The position numbers were made by a program, and so were the translations under genes. Shown here one piece after another: positions 15,429-22,942 of a DNA stretch of 30,649 nt (position 1 is its first letter; each line of letters begins with the position of its first letter). The notes under the pieces are model-generated. The model did not search any database and was not told where the DNA came from. It saw nothing but the letters and a program-made list of their open reading frames with translations. Source of the stretch: CAXMST01 sp038206985 (lineage in GTDB: Bacteria > Actinomycetota > Thermoleophilia > Solirubrobacterales > 70-9); NCBI GenBank assembly GCA_038206985.1, contig JBBRAH010000036.1:1-30649 (forward strand). Reading direction: 5' to 3'.

Positions 15429-15926
15429 CTAGGGAAAGACCTTTCGCTGGTAACGCTCGTAGAAGTGCTCGTAGCGGGTCCGGATCGCATCGGGGTCGGT
15501 CGCATCGAGCACGTGGATCAGCATCAGACCCCGCCGTTCGTCGATGTCAACCAGCAACTCGCCGGGAGAGAGCGTGATCGCGAGCGCCGTGGCGGCGACC
15601 CCGTTGGGAGTGCGTTCGCCGATCGGGATCGCGACGATGCCCGGGCTGTGCAGCGGCTCGAGCCCGGTGACCGCCTGGGCGACGCGCCAGGTGCCGACCG
15701 AGATCTCCCAGACCACCACCAGGGCGAAGAGCGGGAAGTGCCAGATCCTGCCGGCCAGCGCCCTTCCGCCCAGCGCCGAGGGCTCCTCGTCGTAGAGCAG
15801 GCGACGCAGGGCCACGACCACGGCCAGGCTGAGGATCAGGCCTCCGAGCAGGTCCAGCGGGTCGAGGCTGCCCAGGGTGAGGACATAGACGCCGGTCAGC
15901 AGCAGGACTGCGAAGAGGCGGCTCAC
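15429..15926 (-). CDS. mrpE: Na+/H+ antiporter subunit MrpE
   Basis: The 165-residue protein starts with hydrophobic segments (LFAVLLLTGVYVLTLGSLDPLDLLGGLILSLAVVVALRRLL) and continues with FPLFALVVVWEISVGTWRVAQAVTG. A cytoplasmic domain ATALAITLSPGELLVDIDERRGLMLIHVLD follows, which is the MrpE/MnhE signature (TPG(T/E)-like turn). The GTG start at 15926 overlaps the mrpD stop by four bases, indicating translational coupling. Confidence 0.95.
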   Translation of the reverse strand: MSRLFAVLLLTGVYVLTLGSLDPLDLLGGLILSLAVVVALRRLLYDEEPSALGGRALAGRIWHFPLFALVVVWEISVGTWRVAQAVTGLEPLHSPGIVAIPIGERTPNGVAATALAITLSPGELLVDIDERRGLMLIHVLDATDPDAIRTRYEHFYERYQRKVFP

Positions 15927-17299
15927 AATCCACCACCTGTGAGCGCCTCCGCGGCTTCGCGGCCGGCGGCGAGCAGCGGCTCGGGCCAGAGTCCGATCGC
16001 GACGACGATCACTGCAAGTCCGGCCGCGACTAGACGCAGCACGAGGGGGCTGTCGGGGCCACTGCGTTTATGGACCCCCCAGAAGTCGCGCTGATAGATC
16101 TGGACCATGTAGACGAAGGAAAGGGCGCCGCCGACGAACAGCAGCGCCACCAGGGCGATGCTGTCGCTGTCGATTCCCGCCCGGAATAGCTCCAGCTTGC
16201 CGAAGAACCCGGCCGAAGGCGGGATGCCGGCGACGCTGAACGCCCCGATCACGAAGGCGGTTCCGACCATCCACCCCTTGATCTCGGCCGAGAGGAAGAG
16301 CAGCGTCTTGTTGAGCGAGTTGACGATCGCAAAGATAACCGCGGCTGCCAGCCCCACCGGGCCACCCACGCCGAGGGCGATCAGCACGTAGCCGGCCTGG
16401 CCGATCGACGAGTAGGCGAGAACCTCATTGGTGCTGCGCCGCGAGAGCGCCTGCATCGCCCCATAGATGATCGAGACCGTGCCGATCACGATCAACACCG
16501 TGGCCCCCAGTCGCAGGGCGGCGGGAAGGATCTCGGCGCCGAACCGCAGCAGCCCGTAGCTGCCGATGTTGGCGACCGCGCCGGCGAGCATCGCTGCGAC
16601 CCCCGGGGTGGCGCTGGTATAGAGCGTGGGCAGCCAGAAGTGGAAGGGGAAGAGGCCAAGCTTGACCCCGAAGGCGACGAAGATCATCACCGCGATCAGG
16701 ATCACCGCGGTGGCCTCGACCTCGGCGAGCCGCTCGGCCACCAACTCCATCTGCAGGGTGCCGGTGACGTGATAGAGGCCCGCCACCCCGATCAGGAAGA
16801 GGAACGAGCCGAGCAGGTTGACGACGGCGAAGATGAAGCCCGCCCGCAGCTGCCTGGCCTCGTCACCGTAGACGGCGAGGATGTATGCGGCGATCATCGC
16901 CAGCTCAAAGAACACGTAGAAGTTGAAGATGTCGCCGGTCAGAAAGATTCCTGTCAGCCCGGCAGCCAGGAAGAGGGTCAAAGCCGGGAACAGGCGGGAG
17001 CGGACACCGGTTGCGACCTCATGGGTGAGGGCCGCGAGCAGCACCCCGCTTGAGAGCGTGGCGAAGATCACCCCGAGGGCGTCGGCGCGCAGGTCGATGC
17101 CGATGCCGGCGGGCCATCCGCCGGCAACCTCGAGCTGCGGCCCCTCGCTGAGCACGATCCCGGTGAGCACGCAGCTGGCGATGAAGGTGGCGGCCATCGC
17201 GACCAGGGCAAACTGGCCGACGAGGGGCTTGCGACCGTCGAGCAGTGCGAGGATTGCGGCAGCCGCCCAGGGGAGCAGGAGTGGCACGACGATGCTCAC
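15923..17299 (-). CDS. mrpD: Na+/H+ antiporter subunit MrpD
   Basis: MrpD belongs to the proton-pumping family shared with complex I NuoM/NuoN and is one of the two large antiporter-like subunits. The 458-residue protein has about 14 hydrophobic segments. Key residues are seen in IFNFYVFFELAMIAAYILAVYG, with the conserved helix-5 Glu in FFEL, and in FGVKLGLFPFHFWLPTLYTSATPGVAAMLAGAVANIG, with the conserved Lys. LAYSSIGQAGYVLIALGVGG and GIPPSAGFFGKLELFRAG are further family landmarks. The GTG start overlaps the mrpC stop by four bases. Length is typical. Confidence 0.96.
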   Translation of the reverse strand: MSIVVPLLLPWAAAAILALLDGRKPLVGQFALVAMAATFIASCVLTGIVLSEGPQLEVAGGWPAGIGIDLRADALGVIFATLSSGVLLAALTHEVATGVRSRLFPALTLFLAAGLTGIFLTGDIFNFYVFFELAMIAAYILAVYGDEARQLRAGFIFAVVNLLGSFLFLIGVAGLYHVTGTLQMELVAERLAEVEATAVILIAVMIFVAFGVKLGLFPFHFWLPTLYTSATPGVAAMLAGAVANIGSYGLLRFGAEILPAALRLGATVLIVIGTVSIIYGAMQALSRRSTNEVLAYSSIGQAGYVLIALGVGGPVGLAAAVIFAIVNSLNKTLLFLSAEIKGWMVGTAFVIGAFSVAGIPPSAGFFGKLELFRAGIDSDSIALVALLFVGGALSFVYMVQIYQRDFWGVHKRSGPDSPLVLRLVAAGLAVIVVAIGLWPEPLLAAGREAAEALTGGGL

Positions 17300-17670
17300 A
17301 GCGAGATCTTCTCCCGCTCCAGCTCAGCCTCGTGGCGCGCCTCGGCGTGCGAGAGCTCGTCGAGGTCCACGGTGTGCGAGGAGACATAGACCCGGTAGGC
17401 GAGGCAAAGCAGGAGGGCGGTCACGCCGAACCCGATCACCACGGCGGTGATGGTCATCGCCTGCACCAGAGGGTCGCTGATCTCCGCGCCCTCCTCGAGC
17501 GGATAGATGGGGCTCTTGTCCCGGGCCAACCCGCTCGCCATCAGGGTCAGGTTGGCCGCGTTGGCGACGAGCACGATTCCAGCGACAATCCTGAAGAGGT
17601 CCGGCTTGAGCAGCAGGTAGGCGCCGGTGCCGAACAGGGTCCCGATCGCGGTGGCGAGGATCAGGGTCAT
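17296..17670 (-). CDS. mrpC: Na+/H+ antiporter subunit MrpC
   Basis: MrpC is homologous to NuoK. The 124-residue product has three membrane helices with GTGAYLLLKPDLFRIVAGIVLVANAANLTLMASG (14-47) and SDPLVQAMTITAVVIGFGVTALLLCLAYRVY (65-95), the latter with the family motif DPL(V/P)QALxLTAIVI. A charged C-terminal tail follows. The ATG at 17670 was chosen by homology and overlaps the mrpB stop (ATGA). A frame continuing upstream to 18198 is an out-of-phase read of mrpB. Confidence 0.96.
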   Translation of the reverse strand: MTLILATAIGTLFGTGAYLLLKPDLFRIVAGIVLVANAANLTLMASGLARDKSPIYPLEEGAEISDPLVQAMTITAVVIGFGVTALLLCLAYRVYVSSHTVDLDELSHAEARHEAELEREKISL

Positions 17671-18119
17671 CGCTGGTCCCCCGATCGCTCGCTCTCGTCG
17701 CCGGCGAGGGCGAGGTTGTGGATGATCCCGGTGACGGCTCCCAGGACGAGCAGGAAGACCGCGCAGTCGAACGCCACGGCGGTGATCAGCTCCAGGGTGC
17801 CGACCTTGACCACATCGGCGCCCGGAGCCGGGAAGTGGGTAAAGATCGGATCGCCGCCGATGATCGGGATCGTCGCCACCACCAGCGCCAGCAGCAGCCC
17901 GACGAAAGCCAGGGCGGGAACGATTCGGATCGGCAGCATCCGCTCGGCCTCTTCCCGGCCGAAGGCCAGGTACTGCAGAAGGATCCCGAGGGCGGCGATC
18001 ACGCCGGCGCTGAACCCGTCGCCGACGTCGGCATAGCCTTTGATCAGGACCGCGAGGGCGATCAGCATCACCGGCGCCAGCAACAGGCGGGAGACGGTGC
18101 GGGTGACGATCGTGCTCAC
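17667..18119 (-). CDS. mrpB: Na+/H+ antiporter subunit MrpB
   Basis: The 150-residue protein has four hydrophobic segments and the MnhB-domain signature PVMLIALAVLIKGYADVGDGFSAGVIAALGILLQYLAFG (17-54), in which the usual GHxxPGGGFxGG is GYADVGDGFSAG. It continues with GTLELITAVAFDCAVFLLVLGAVTGIIHNLA, corresponding to the conserved D(I/V)GV segment. The GTG start overlaps the mrpA stop by four bases (GTGA). The C-terminal DESERSGDQR tail is hydrophilic. Confidence 0.95.
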   Translation of the reverse strand: MSTIVTRTVSRLLLAPVMLIALAVLIKGYADVGDGFSAGVIAALGILLQYLAFGREEAERMLPIRIVPALAFVGLLLALVVATIPIIGGDPIFTHFPAPGADVVKVGTLELITAVAFDCAVFLLVLGAVTGIIHNLALAGDESERSGDQR

Positions 18120-20365
18120 CAGATCCTCCCGCGTCTGAGCAGCGTCGCAACTCCGGCGAAGGCGATCGCCACCACCGTGATCTCGCCGAGGGTGTCAAGC
18201 GCCCGGAAGTCAGCCAGGATCACCGTCACCACGTCGGCTGCGTGCGCATCCGGAGCCCGTTCGATGTACTCGGCGGCGACGCCGCGATCCGGAGTGGGGC
18301 GGGAGAGAATGCCCCAGGCGACCGCGAAGGCCAGCCCGCCCGAGATCAGGCCCACCAGCAGGTCCCGTCGCTGGCGCCGTCGGATGATCGGCAGCAGCGA
18401 CTCGCGCCGCAGGACCCCGGCGGGCAGCAGCGAGAACACCCCGATGAAAAGCAGCGCAAAGGTCGTCTCCACGAGCACGGCGACCAGCGCCACGTCGGGG
18501 GCGCCGAAGAAGGCGTAAGTGGCAGCCATCGCATAGCCCACCGTGGCAAGCACGAGGACCATCGTCAGGTGGCGGCGGGGGAAGGTCGCGGCCAGCGCCG
18601 CCACGGCGGTCAGCACGAGCACGAGGATCAGGCCGATGTCGCGCTGGCGGATCTCGCCGACCACGTAGGCCCCCTCGGTGGGTGTTGCGATCACCCCGGC
18701 CGCAAGTAGCAGGCCGGCCGGCACGAGGACCGCGGCGATCCGGGTCCGCAGATCCCGCACCTCGAAGTCGTGGATGCGGTCGGAGGCACCGTTGAGGAGA
18801 ACCAGCATCGCGAAGTAGATTCGCTCCGTTCCGAAGCGGTCCCCGAGCGCGGCAAAGCGATTCAGGGCGGGCGCGAGCAGACCCGCGCAGGCGATCAGGG
18901 TCGCACCGATGGCCCAGGCAGAGACGGCCATCAGGTTCTCGGCGCGAAGGTCGAGGTGGTAGGCGACGCTGACCTCAGCCGGACCCAGCACGCTTGCCGC
19001 GCCTGCGTCCGACGCCAGGCCGGAGAACGGGCCGGAGAGGATCCCTCCGAGCACCGCTACCGCCGCAAGCGCCGCGATCGGCGCCCAGAGCCGTGTGGCG
19101 AGCGCTTCGGCCGGGCGCTGAAGGGGGCCGGTGAAGATTCCGAGCCAGAACCGGCCCAGGTAGGCAAAGGTGAGTCCTGCGGCAAACACGGCGAACACCG
19201 CCACCACCGTGCCCCGCTCGACCGCCGCCTTGAAGAACAGCTCGTCGGCGAAGAAGCCCAGCGTGACCGGCAGGGCCACGATGCTGGCAACGCAGAGCCC
19301 GCTGGCGATGGCCAGTGCCGGCATCTGCCGAGCGAGGCCCCCGACCTCGGAGAGGAGCTTGCCGCCCGTCGCGCGGGTGACCGCCCCGGCAGTCATGAAC
19401 AGGGCGCTCTTGGCGATGGCGTGGGCGATCACGTAGAAGGCGGCGGCGGAGGCTGCGATCGGTCCACCCAGGCCGTAGAGGAAGACCACGTAGCCGTACT
19501 GGGAGATGGTCGAGTAGGCGAGCAGCAGCTTGAGATGGTCGCGGCCGAGCGCGAGCAGGCTGCCGACGAGGATCGAGACTCCGCCGATCACGAGCATCAT
19601 GTCGAGCACGAGCTGGCTGCGCTCGAGCAGCGGGTAGGCACGGCCGATCAGGAGCACTCCCGCCGCAACCATCGCCGCCGAGTGCAGATAGGCGGAGACA
19701 GGGGTGGGCGCGACCATCGCCCTGGGCAGCCAGAACTGGAAGGGGACCTGAGCGCACTTCGCGAGCCCCGCCAGCGCGATCAGCGCCCCGGCGAGGGTGA
19801 GGGTGCTACCGGATTGGACTTGCTCAGCGAGCAGCGGGATCGAGAAGGTGCCGTACTCGGCGTAGAGCACGAGGGACCCGATCAGCAGCAGCATCGCGGT
19901 CACACCGGTGACCAGCAGTGCCATGATCGCGGAGATCCGCGCTTCGGCTGAGTCGCGGTCGTGGCTGATCAGGAAATAGGAGGCGACCGCGGTCAGGTCC
20001 CAGAAGACGAACAGCAGGATCAGGTCCTGAGCGGTGGCGAGGCCGACCATCGAGCCCATGAACAGGACGAGCAGGCCGAAGAACCGGATCTCCTCGGTCC
20101 GCGAGCGACCCTGCTCGGCCAGCCTGGGCGGAATGTAGGCGGAGGCGTAGGTGAAGACGGCGGCGCCGATGCCGGTCGCGAGCAACGCGTACAGAGCTGC
20201 GAGCCCGTCGAGCTGGAAGCTGAGGTTGAGATCGAGCGAGGGGGCCCAGGCCGTCTCGACCGTGCCGCCGCCGCCCGCCCAGAGCAGCCAGGTCAGTGCG
20301 AACCCGGCCAGGGCCAGAGCGATCGAAACCGGGGCCGCGAGGGACCCTGTGGGGCGACGAAGCAT
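18116..20365 (-). CDS. mrpA: Na+/H+ antiporter subunit MrpA
   Basis: MrpA, related to NuoL, is the largest Mrp subunit. The 749-residue protein has about 20 hydrophobic segments. Features are DGLAALYALLATGIGAAVFTYASAYI (53-78), FVFWDLTAVASYFLIS (119-134), LAGLAKCAQVPFQFWLPRAMVAPTPVSAYLHSAAMVAAGVLL and LLAYSTISQYGYVVF. A C-terminal DUF4040/MbhE-like part includes ADVVTVILADFRALDTLGEITVVAIAFAGVATLL. The helix-5 acidic residue is Asp123 where Glu is usual. The ATG at 20365 is chosen from the membrane-protein N-terminus and a -10 box five bases upstream. The longer frame to 20542 is basic, low-complexity and non-coding. It heads mrpABCDEFG, a complete seven-gene set with 4-base overlaps between A, B, C, D and E. 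Confidence 0.96.
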   Translation of the reverse strand: MLRRPTGSLAAPVSIALALAGFALTWLLWAGGGGTVETAWAPSLDLNLSFQLDGLAALYALLATGIGAAVFTYASAYIPPRLAEQGRSRTEEIRFFGLLVLFMGSMVGLATAQDLILLFVFWDLTAVASYFLISHDRDSAEARISAIMALLVTGVTAMLLLIGSLVLYAEYGTFSIPLLAEQVQSGSTLTLAGALIALAGLAKCAQVPFQFWLPRAMVAPTPVSAYLHSAAMVAAGVLLIGRAYPLLERSQLVLDMMLVIGGVSILVGSLLALGRDHLKLLLAYSTISQYGYVVFLYGLGGPIAASAAAFYVIAHAIAKSALFMTAGAVTRATGGKLLSEVGGLARQMPALAIASGLCVASIVALPVTLGFFADELFFKAAVERGTVVAVFAVFAAGLTFAYLGRFWLGIFTGPLQRPAEALATRLWAPIAALAAVAVLGGILSGPFSGLASDAGAASVLGPAEVSVAYHLDLRAENLMAVSAWAIGATLIACAGLLAPALNRFAALGDRFGTERIYFAMLVLLNGASDRIHDFEVRDLRTRIAAVLVPAGLLLAAGVIATPTEGAYVVGEIRQRDIGLILVLVLTAVAALAATFPRRHLTMVLVLATVGYAMAATYAFFGAPDVALVAVLVETTFALLFIGVFSLLPAGVLRRESLLPIIRRRQRRDLLVGLISGGLAFAVAWGILSRPTPDRGVAAEYIERAPDAHAADVVTVILADFRALDTLGEITVVAIAFAGVATLLRRGRIW

Positions 20366-20370
20366 TCGCC

Positions 20371-20376
20371 ACTCTA
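20371..20376 (-). promoter_or_regulatory. -10 box of mrp operon
   Basis: TAGAGT on the minus strand, preceded by AT-rich GATA, ends five bases before the mrpA ATG. Transcription would begin at or next to the start codon. No Shine-Dalgarno is present. Confidence 0.5.
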
Positions 20377-20441
20377 TATCCGCTCCGGGGTCCGCACGCC
20401 CCGCCGGATCACGCGCCTCAGACGCGAGCCGTTCCGAGCGG

Positions 20442-20918
20442 CTATTCGCCGAAGTCCTCGATCGACTCCAGCGTGCGGGTTGCGAGCGCCCGGAAGAAGT
20501 CGGCCCGCGTGACCACTGCGTGGATCCTGCCCTCGGTGGCAATCGGGATCACCAGCACCCGGTGGTGGAGAAAAAGCTCCGCGAGCTGGGTGTCGGAGTG
20601 CTCGTCCTCGACGACGACGTGGTCGGTGGTCAGGTAGCCGGCGATCGCCTCCTCGGTGCAGCCGGAGCGCTTCTCGATCGTCTCCTCGATCGAGCGCCGG
20701 ATCATCGCGGCGGAGCTCAACGTGTCCACGTAGCCGGGGAACAACGCCTTCATGAACTCACGCTCGCCGAAGATCCCTGCGAACTTCCCCTTCTCGTCGA
20801 CGGCTGGGAGCGCCGGCAGCCTGGCATCGATCACCTTGCGGGTGGCCGAGCCGATCGGCTCGCTGGCGGGCAGCGGCTCGATTTCACGGATCGTCTCCTT
20901 GATCAGACTGTCGGGCAT
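20442..20918 (-). CDS. Two-CBS-domain protein
   Basis: The 158-residue soluble protein consists of two CBS motifs. The first is IEPLPASEPIGSATRKVIDARLPALPAVDEKGKFAGIFGEREFMKALF (about 13-60) and the second YLTTDHVVVEDEHSDTQLAELFLHHRVLVIPIATEGRIHAVVTRADFFRAL (about 95-145). Paired CBS domains bind adenine nucleotides or S-adenosyl compounds and usually regulate a partner. Here it lies between nhaD and mrpA on the same strand, so a regulatory link to ion transport is plausible but unproven. The ATG is preceded by TAGGCT with a six-base gap, giving an independent, probably leaderless transcript. Confidence 0.9.
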   Translation of the reverse strand: MPDSLIKETIREIEPLPASEPIGSATRKVIDARLPALPAVDEKGKFAGIFGEREFMKALFPGYVDTLSSAAMIRRSIEETIEKRSGCTEEAIAGYLTTDHVVVEDEHSDTQLAELFLHHRVLVIPIATEGRIHAVVTRADFFRALATRTLESIEDFGE

Positions 20919-20924
20919 AGATTC

Positions 20925-20930
20925 AGCCTA
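20925..20930 (-). promoter_or_regulatory. -10 box of CBS-domain gene
   Basis: TAGGCT on the minus strand ends exactly six bases before the ATG at 20918. Standard spacing puts +1 at the A of ATG. Confidence 0.55.
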
Positions 20931-20972
20931 CCCAACCGCCGGTCCGGGCACGGCTACCGCGGATCGCCGTCA

Positions 20973-22232
20973 TCACATGATGTAGCGGAGATACATGTAG
21001 CCGGTCGCGATCACGAGCGTCAGGATCGTCACCGGTACGCCGATCTTGAGGAAGGCAATGAAACCGAGCGGCCTGCCGGCGCGCTCGGTCAAACCCGAGG
21101 CGGCGACGTTTGCCGCCGCGGCGATCACGGTCATGTTGCCGCCGAAGCAGGCGCCCAGCGAGAGCGCCCACCAGTAGGCGTCGTCACCCTCGGGCCGCAG
21201 CGAATCGACCACGGGGATCATCGCCGTGGTGAAGGGGATGTTGTCCACGACCCCGGATCCGAAGCCGCTGATCCAGACGATTCCCAGCAGCTCGGCGGTC
21301 CTGTCGCCGCCGGTCACGTCCTTGATCCCGTCGGCGACCTCGCCAATCGCGCCGGTCTCCTCGAGCGCTCCGACCATCACGAACAAAGCGATGAAGAAGA
21401 ACAGGGTCGGCCACTCGATCTTCGAGAGCGACTCGTCGAGGTCCTGCCTGGTTACCAGCAGGGCGACGGCAGCTCCCGTCAGAGCCACGGTCGCTGGTTC
21501 TATGCCGAGCGCCTGGTGGGCAAAGAAGAAGAGGATCGTGATCACCAGGACCGAGCCCGTGCGTTTCAGCTCGTCGGCGTCGCGGATCGAGGAGGCCGCG
21601 TCCAGCTCCATCACGTAGCGGCGATTCTCCTCGGGGATCTTCAGTTGAGGTCGGTAGGCGAGGTAGAGCAGGCCGATGATGATCCCGAGCGTGAAGATGA
21701 CGACCGGCGCCAGGTTGACGATGAAGTCGTTGAAGGTGAGATCGGTGGCGCCCGCGATGATGATGTTCGGCGGGTCGCCGATCAGCGTTGCTGTGCCGCC
21801 GATATTGGAGGCAATCACCTCGATGATGATCAGCGGAATCGGATCCAGATCGAGCGCGTCGGCGAGCAGGAACGTCACCGGAACCATCAGCAAAATCGTG
21901 GTCAGGTTGTCGAGGAACGCGCTGAGCACAGCGGTCGTGCCTGCCAGGGCGATCACCACGGCGATCGGCCGCCCCTTCGAGAGCTGTCCTGCCCGGATCG
22001 CGATGTAGTCGTAGATTCCGGACTGCTGCGTGAGGTGCACCAGCAGCATCATTCCCGCGAGCAGGCCGATCGTGTTGAAATCGATCGCCTCGATCGCGTG
22101 CTCCTGGTCGTACTCCGCGCCGGCGAAGAGGACCACAATGGCTGCACCGAGCAGTGCCACCTTGGTCCGGTGCACGCGCTCGGAAGCGATCACCGCAAGG
22201 GCGACGAGGAATGTGATTACGGCTACGGCCAT
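20973..22232 (-). CDS. NhaD/ArsB-superfamily ion transporter (putative Na+/H+ antiporter)
   Basis: The 419-residue protein has about 11 membrane segments in two inverted halves. Family landmarks are AFLDNLTTILLMVPVTFLLADAL, IASNIGGTATLIGDPPNIIIA (the GDPPN re-entrant region), SGFGSGVVDNIPFTTAMIPVV and LGACFGGNMTVIAAAANVAASGL. These fit the ion transporter superfamily that includes NhaD sodium/proton antiporters, ArsB and P-type permeases. The sodium role is inferred from the adjacent mrp operon, and an organic anion or arsenite role cannot be excluded. The ATG at 22232 lacks a Shine-Dalgarno and is preceded by a roughly 35-base spacer from TAGACT. A ten-residue mini-ORF overlaps the start. 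Confidence 0.85.
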   Translation of the reverse strand: MAVAVITFLVALAVIASERVHRTKVALLGAAIVVLFAGAEYDQEHAIEAIDFNTIGLLAGMMLLVHLTQQSGIYDYIAIRAGQLSKGRPIAVVIALAGTTAVLSAFLDNLTTILLMVPVTFLLADALDLDPIPLIIIEVIASNIGGTATLIGDPPNIIIAGATDLTFNDFIVNLAPVVIFTLGIIIGLLYLAYRPQLKIPEENRRYVMELDAASSIRDADELKRTGSVLVITILFFFAHQALGIEPATVALTGAAVALLVTRQDLDESLSKIEWPTLFFFIALFVMVGALEETGAIGEVADGIKDVTGGDRTAELLGIVWISGFGSGVVDNIPFTTAMIPVVDSLRPEGDDAYWWALSLGACFGGNMTVIAAAANVAASGLTERAGRPLGFIAFLKIGVPVTILTLVIATGYMYLRYIM

Positions 22233-22267
22233 GGCTGATCGTCAGGGGGAGGCACGACGAACGGGGC

Positions 22268-22273
22268 AGTCTA
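22268..22273 (-). promoter_or_regulatory. -10 box of nhaD-like gene
   Basis: TAGACT on the minus strand lies 35 bases before the ATG, so unlike most units here the mRNA would have a leader of about 29 bases. A second match, TAGGCT, lies ten bases further upstream. The leader contains a GTG-initiated short frame with three consecutive prolines. Confidence 0.45.
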
Positions 22274-22469
22274 GATGAGCCTAGATCACCTGGCTGGAGC
22301 CCTCTGGGCCGCCACGCGGCACCATGCCGAGCACGACTATCCACCTCTCGACGAAGCGGAGTACCGCGGTTGGTCCGAGCCGAAACCCTGGATGGCTGAA
22401 TCCGATTCCATAGATGACTCGCGTCTCAGAGGTCTCAAAGTTTGGGGTCATGTCTAGGGGTCGTCCTCG

Positions 22470-22859
22470 ATGTGCGGGCGCGCCTGCGGGCCGATGCTGG
22501 GTGGGTACAACGGCGGCGGCAATCCCGGTCCCGGCCCCGACTGTGGGACCAGGACAGTCAAGCCCTGGTTGCTGGATCTCTCGTACTACCGGCGCGATCA
22601 CATCCAGCTGCAGGCCGAGGAGACCTACGGCGGTGACCCCTTCGAGCGCTGCAGCCACGGTGGCTTCCCGTACCTGCTCAGCGGCAAGAGCTTCGGCAAG
22701 CGCCAGTCGGCGGAGCTCCCTGTCCGCGAGGTGTTCGACAACAAGATCGGCAAGCTGATCACGATTGGCGCCGGCAGCGAGTCCCTGCCCTACCCCGAGG
22801 GCTACGACGAGACGATGATCCGCTGGGAGCTCTCGCTGACCCGGATCAAGGGCAAGTAG
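22470..22859 (+). pseudogene. C-terminal fragment of an unrecognised, probably secreted protein
   Basis: Codons from 22470 to the TAG at 22857-22859 have strong G/C third-position bias, so this stretch has been under coding selection. The 129 residues begin MCGRACGPMLGGYNGGGNPGPGPDCGTRTVKPW and continue into a beta-rich-looking region (LLDLSYYRRDHIQLQAEETY... ETMIRWELSLTRIKGK). Four cysteines and the Gly/Pro-rich linker look like the end of an exported protein, but no signal peptide precedes it. The same frame upstream has a TAG at 22455 and non-coding-like codons before it, and no promoter box or Shine-Dalgarno is evident. I read it as a gene that lost its 5' part. An intact small gene starting at 22470 is the alternative. 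Confidence 0.5.
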
Positions 22860-22906
22860 CCCGACCGTCAAGCCACGTGCTGGTGAGGGCTTCGCCGTGG
22901 GATCTC

Positions 22907-22935
22907 TTGACGGGCGAGTGCGGCGCCGGTAGCGT
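22907..22935 (+). promoter_or_regulatory. Promoter of beta-propeller protein gene
   Basis: TTGACG (22907-22912) and TAGCGT (22930-22935) are separated by exactly 17 bases, and the GTG start follows after seven bases. It is the most complete sigma-70-type promoter in the window and again implies an mRNA with almost no leader. Confidence 0.7.
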
Positions 22936-22942
22936 CAGGTAG

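Noticed and set aside
20366..20542. 59-residue N-terminal extension of MrpA
   Set aside because: It is Ser/Arg/Pro-rich, overlaps the CBS gene, and is not compatible with a membrane-protein start. The ATG at 20365 has a promoter box.
20151..22238. 695-codon open frame on the plus strand
   Set aside because: It runs antisense through nhaD, the CBS gene and the start of mrpA. It has no family motifs and its composition (Asp/Gly/Arg/His) is that of a shadow frame.
22275..22457. 60-residue plus-strand frame
   Set aside because: Third-position composition is not coding-like in its second half, and its ATG overlaps the nhaD -10 box. It is treated as non-coding or decayed sequence.
22281..22871. 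196-codon minus-strand frame
   Set aside because: It is antisense to the better biased plus-strand frame 22470-22859 and its translation is low-complexity Leu/Ala/Gly/Arg.
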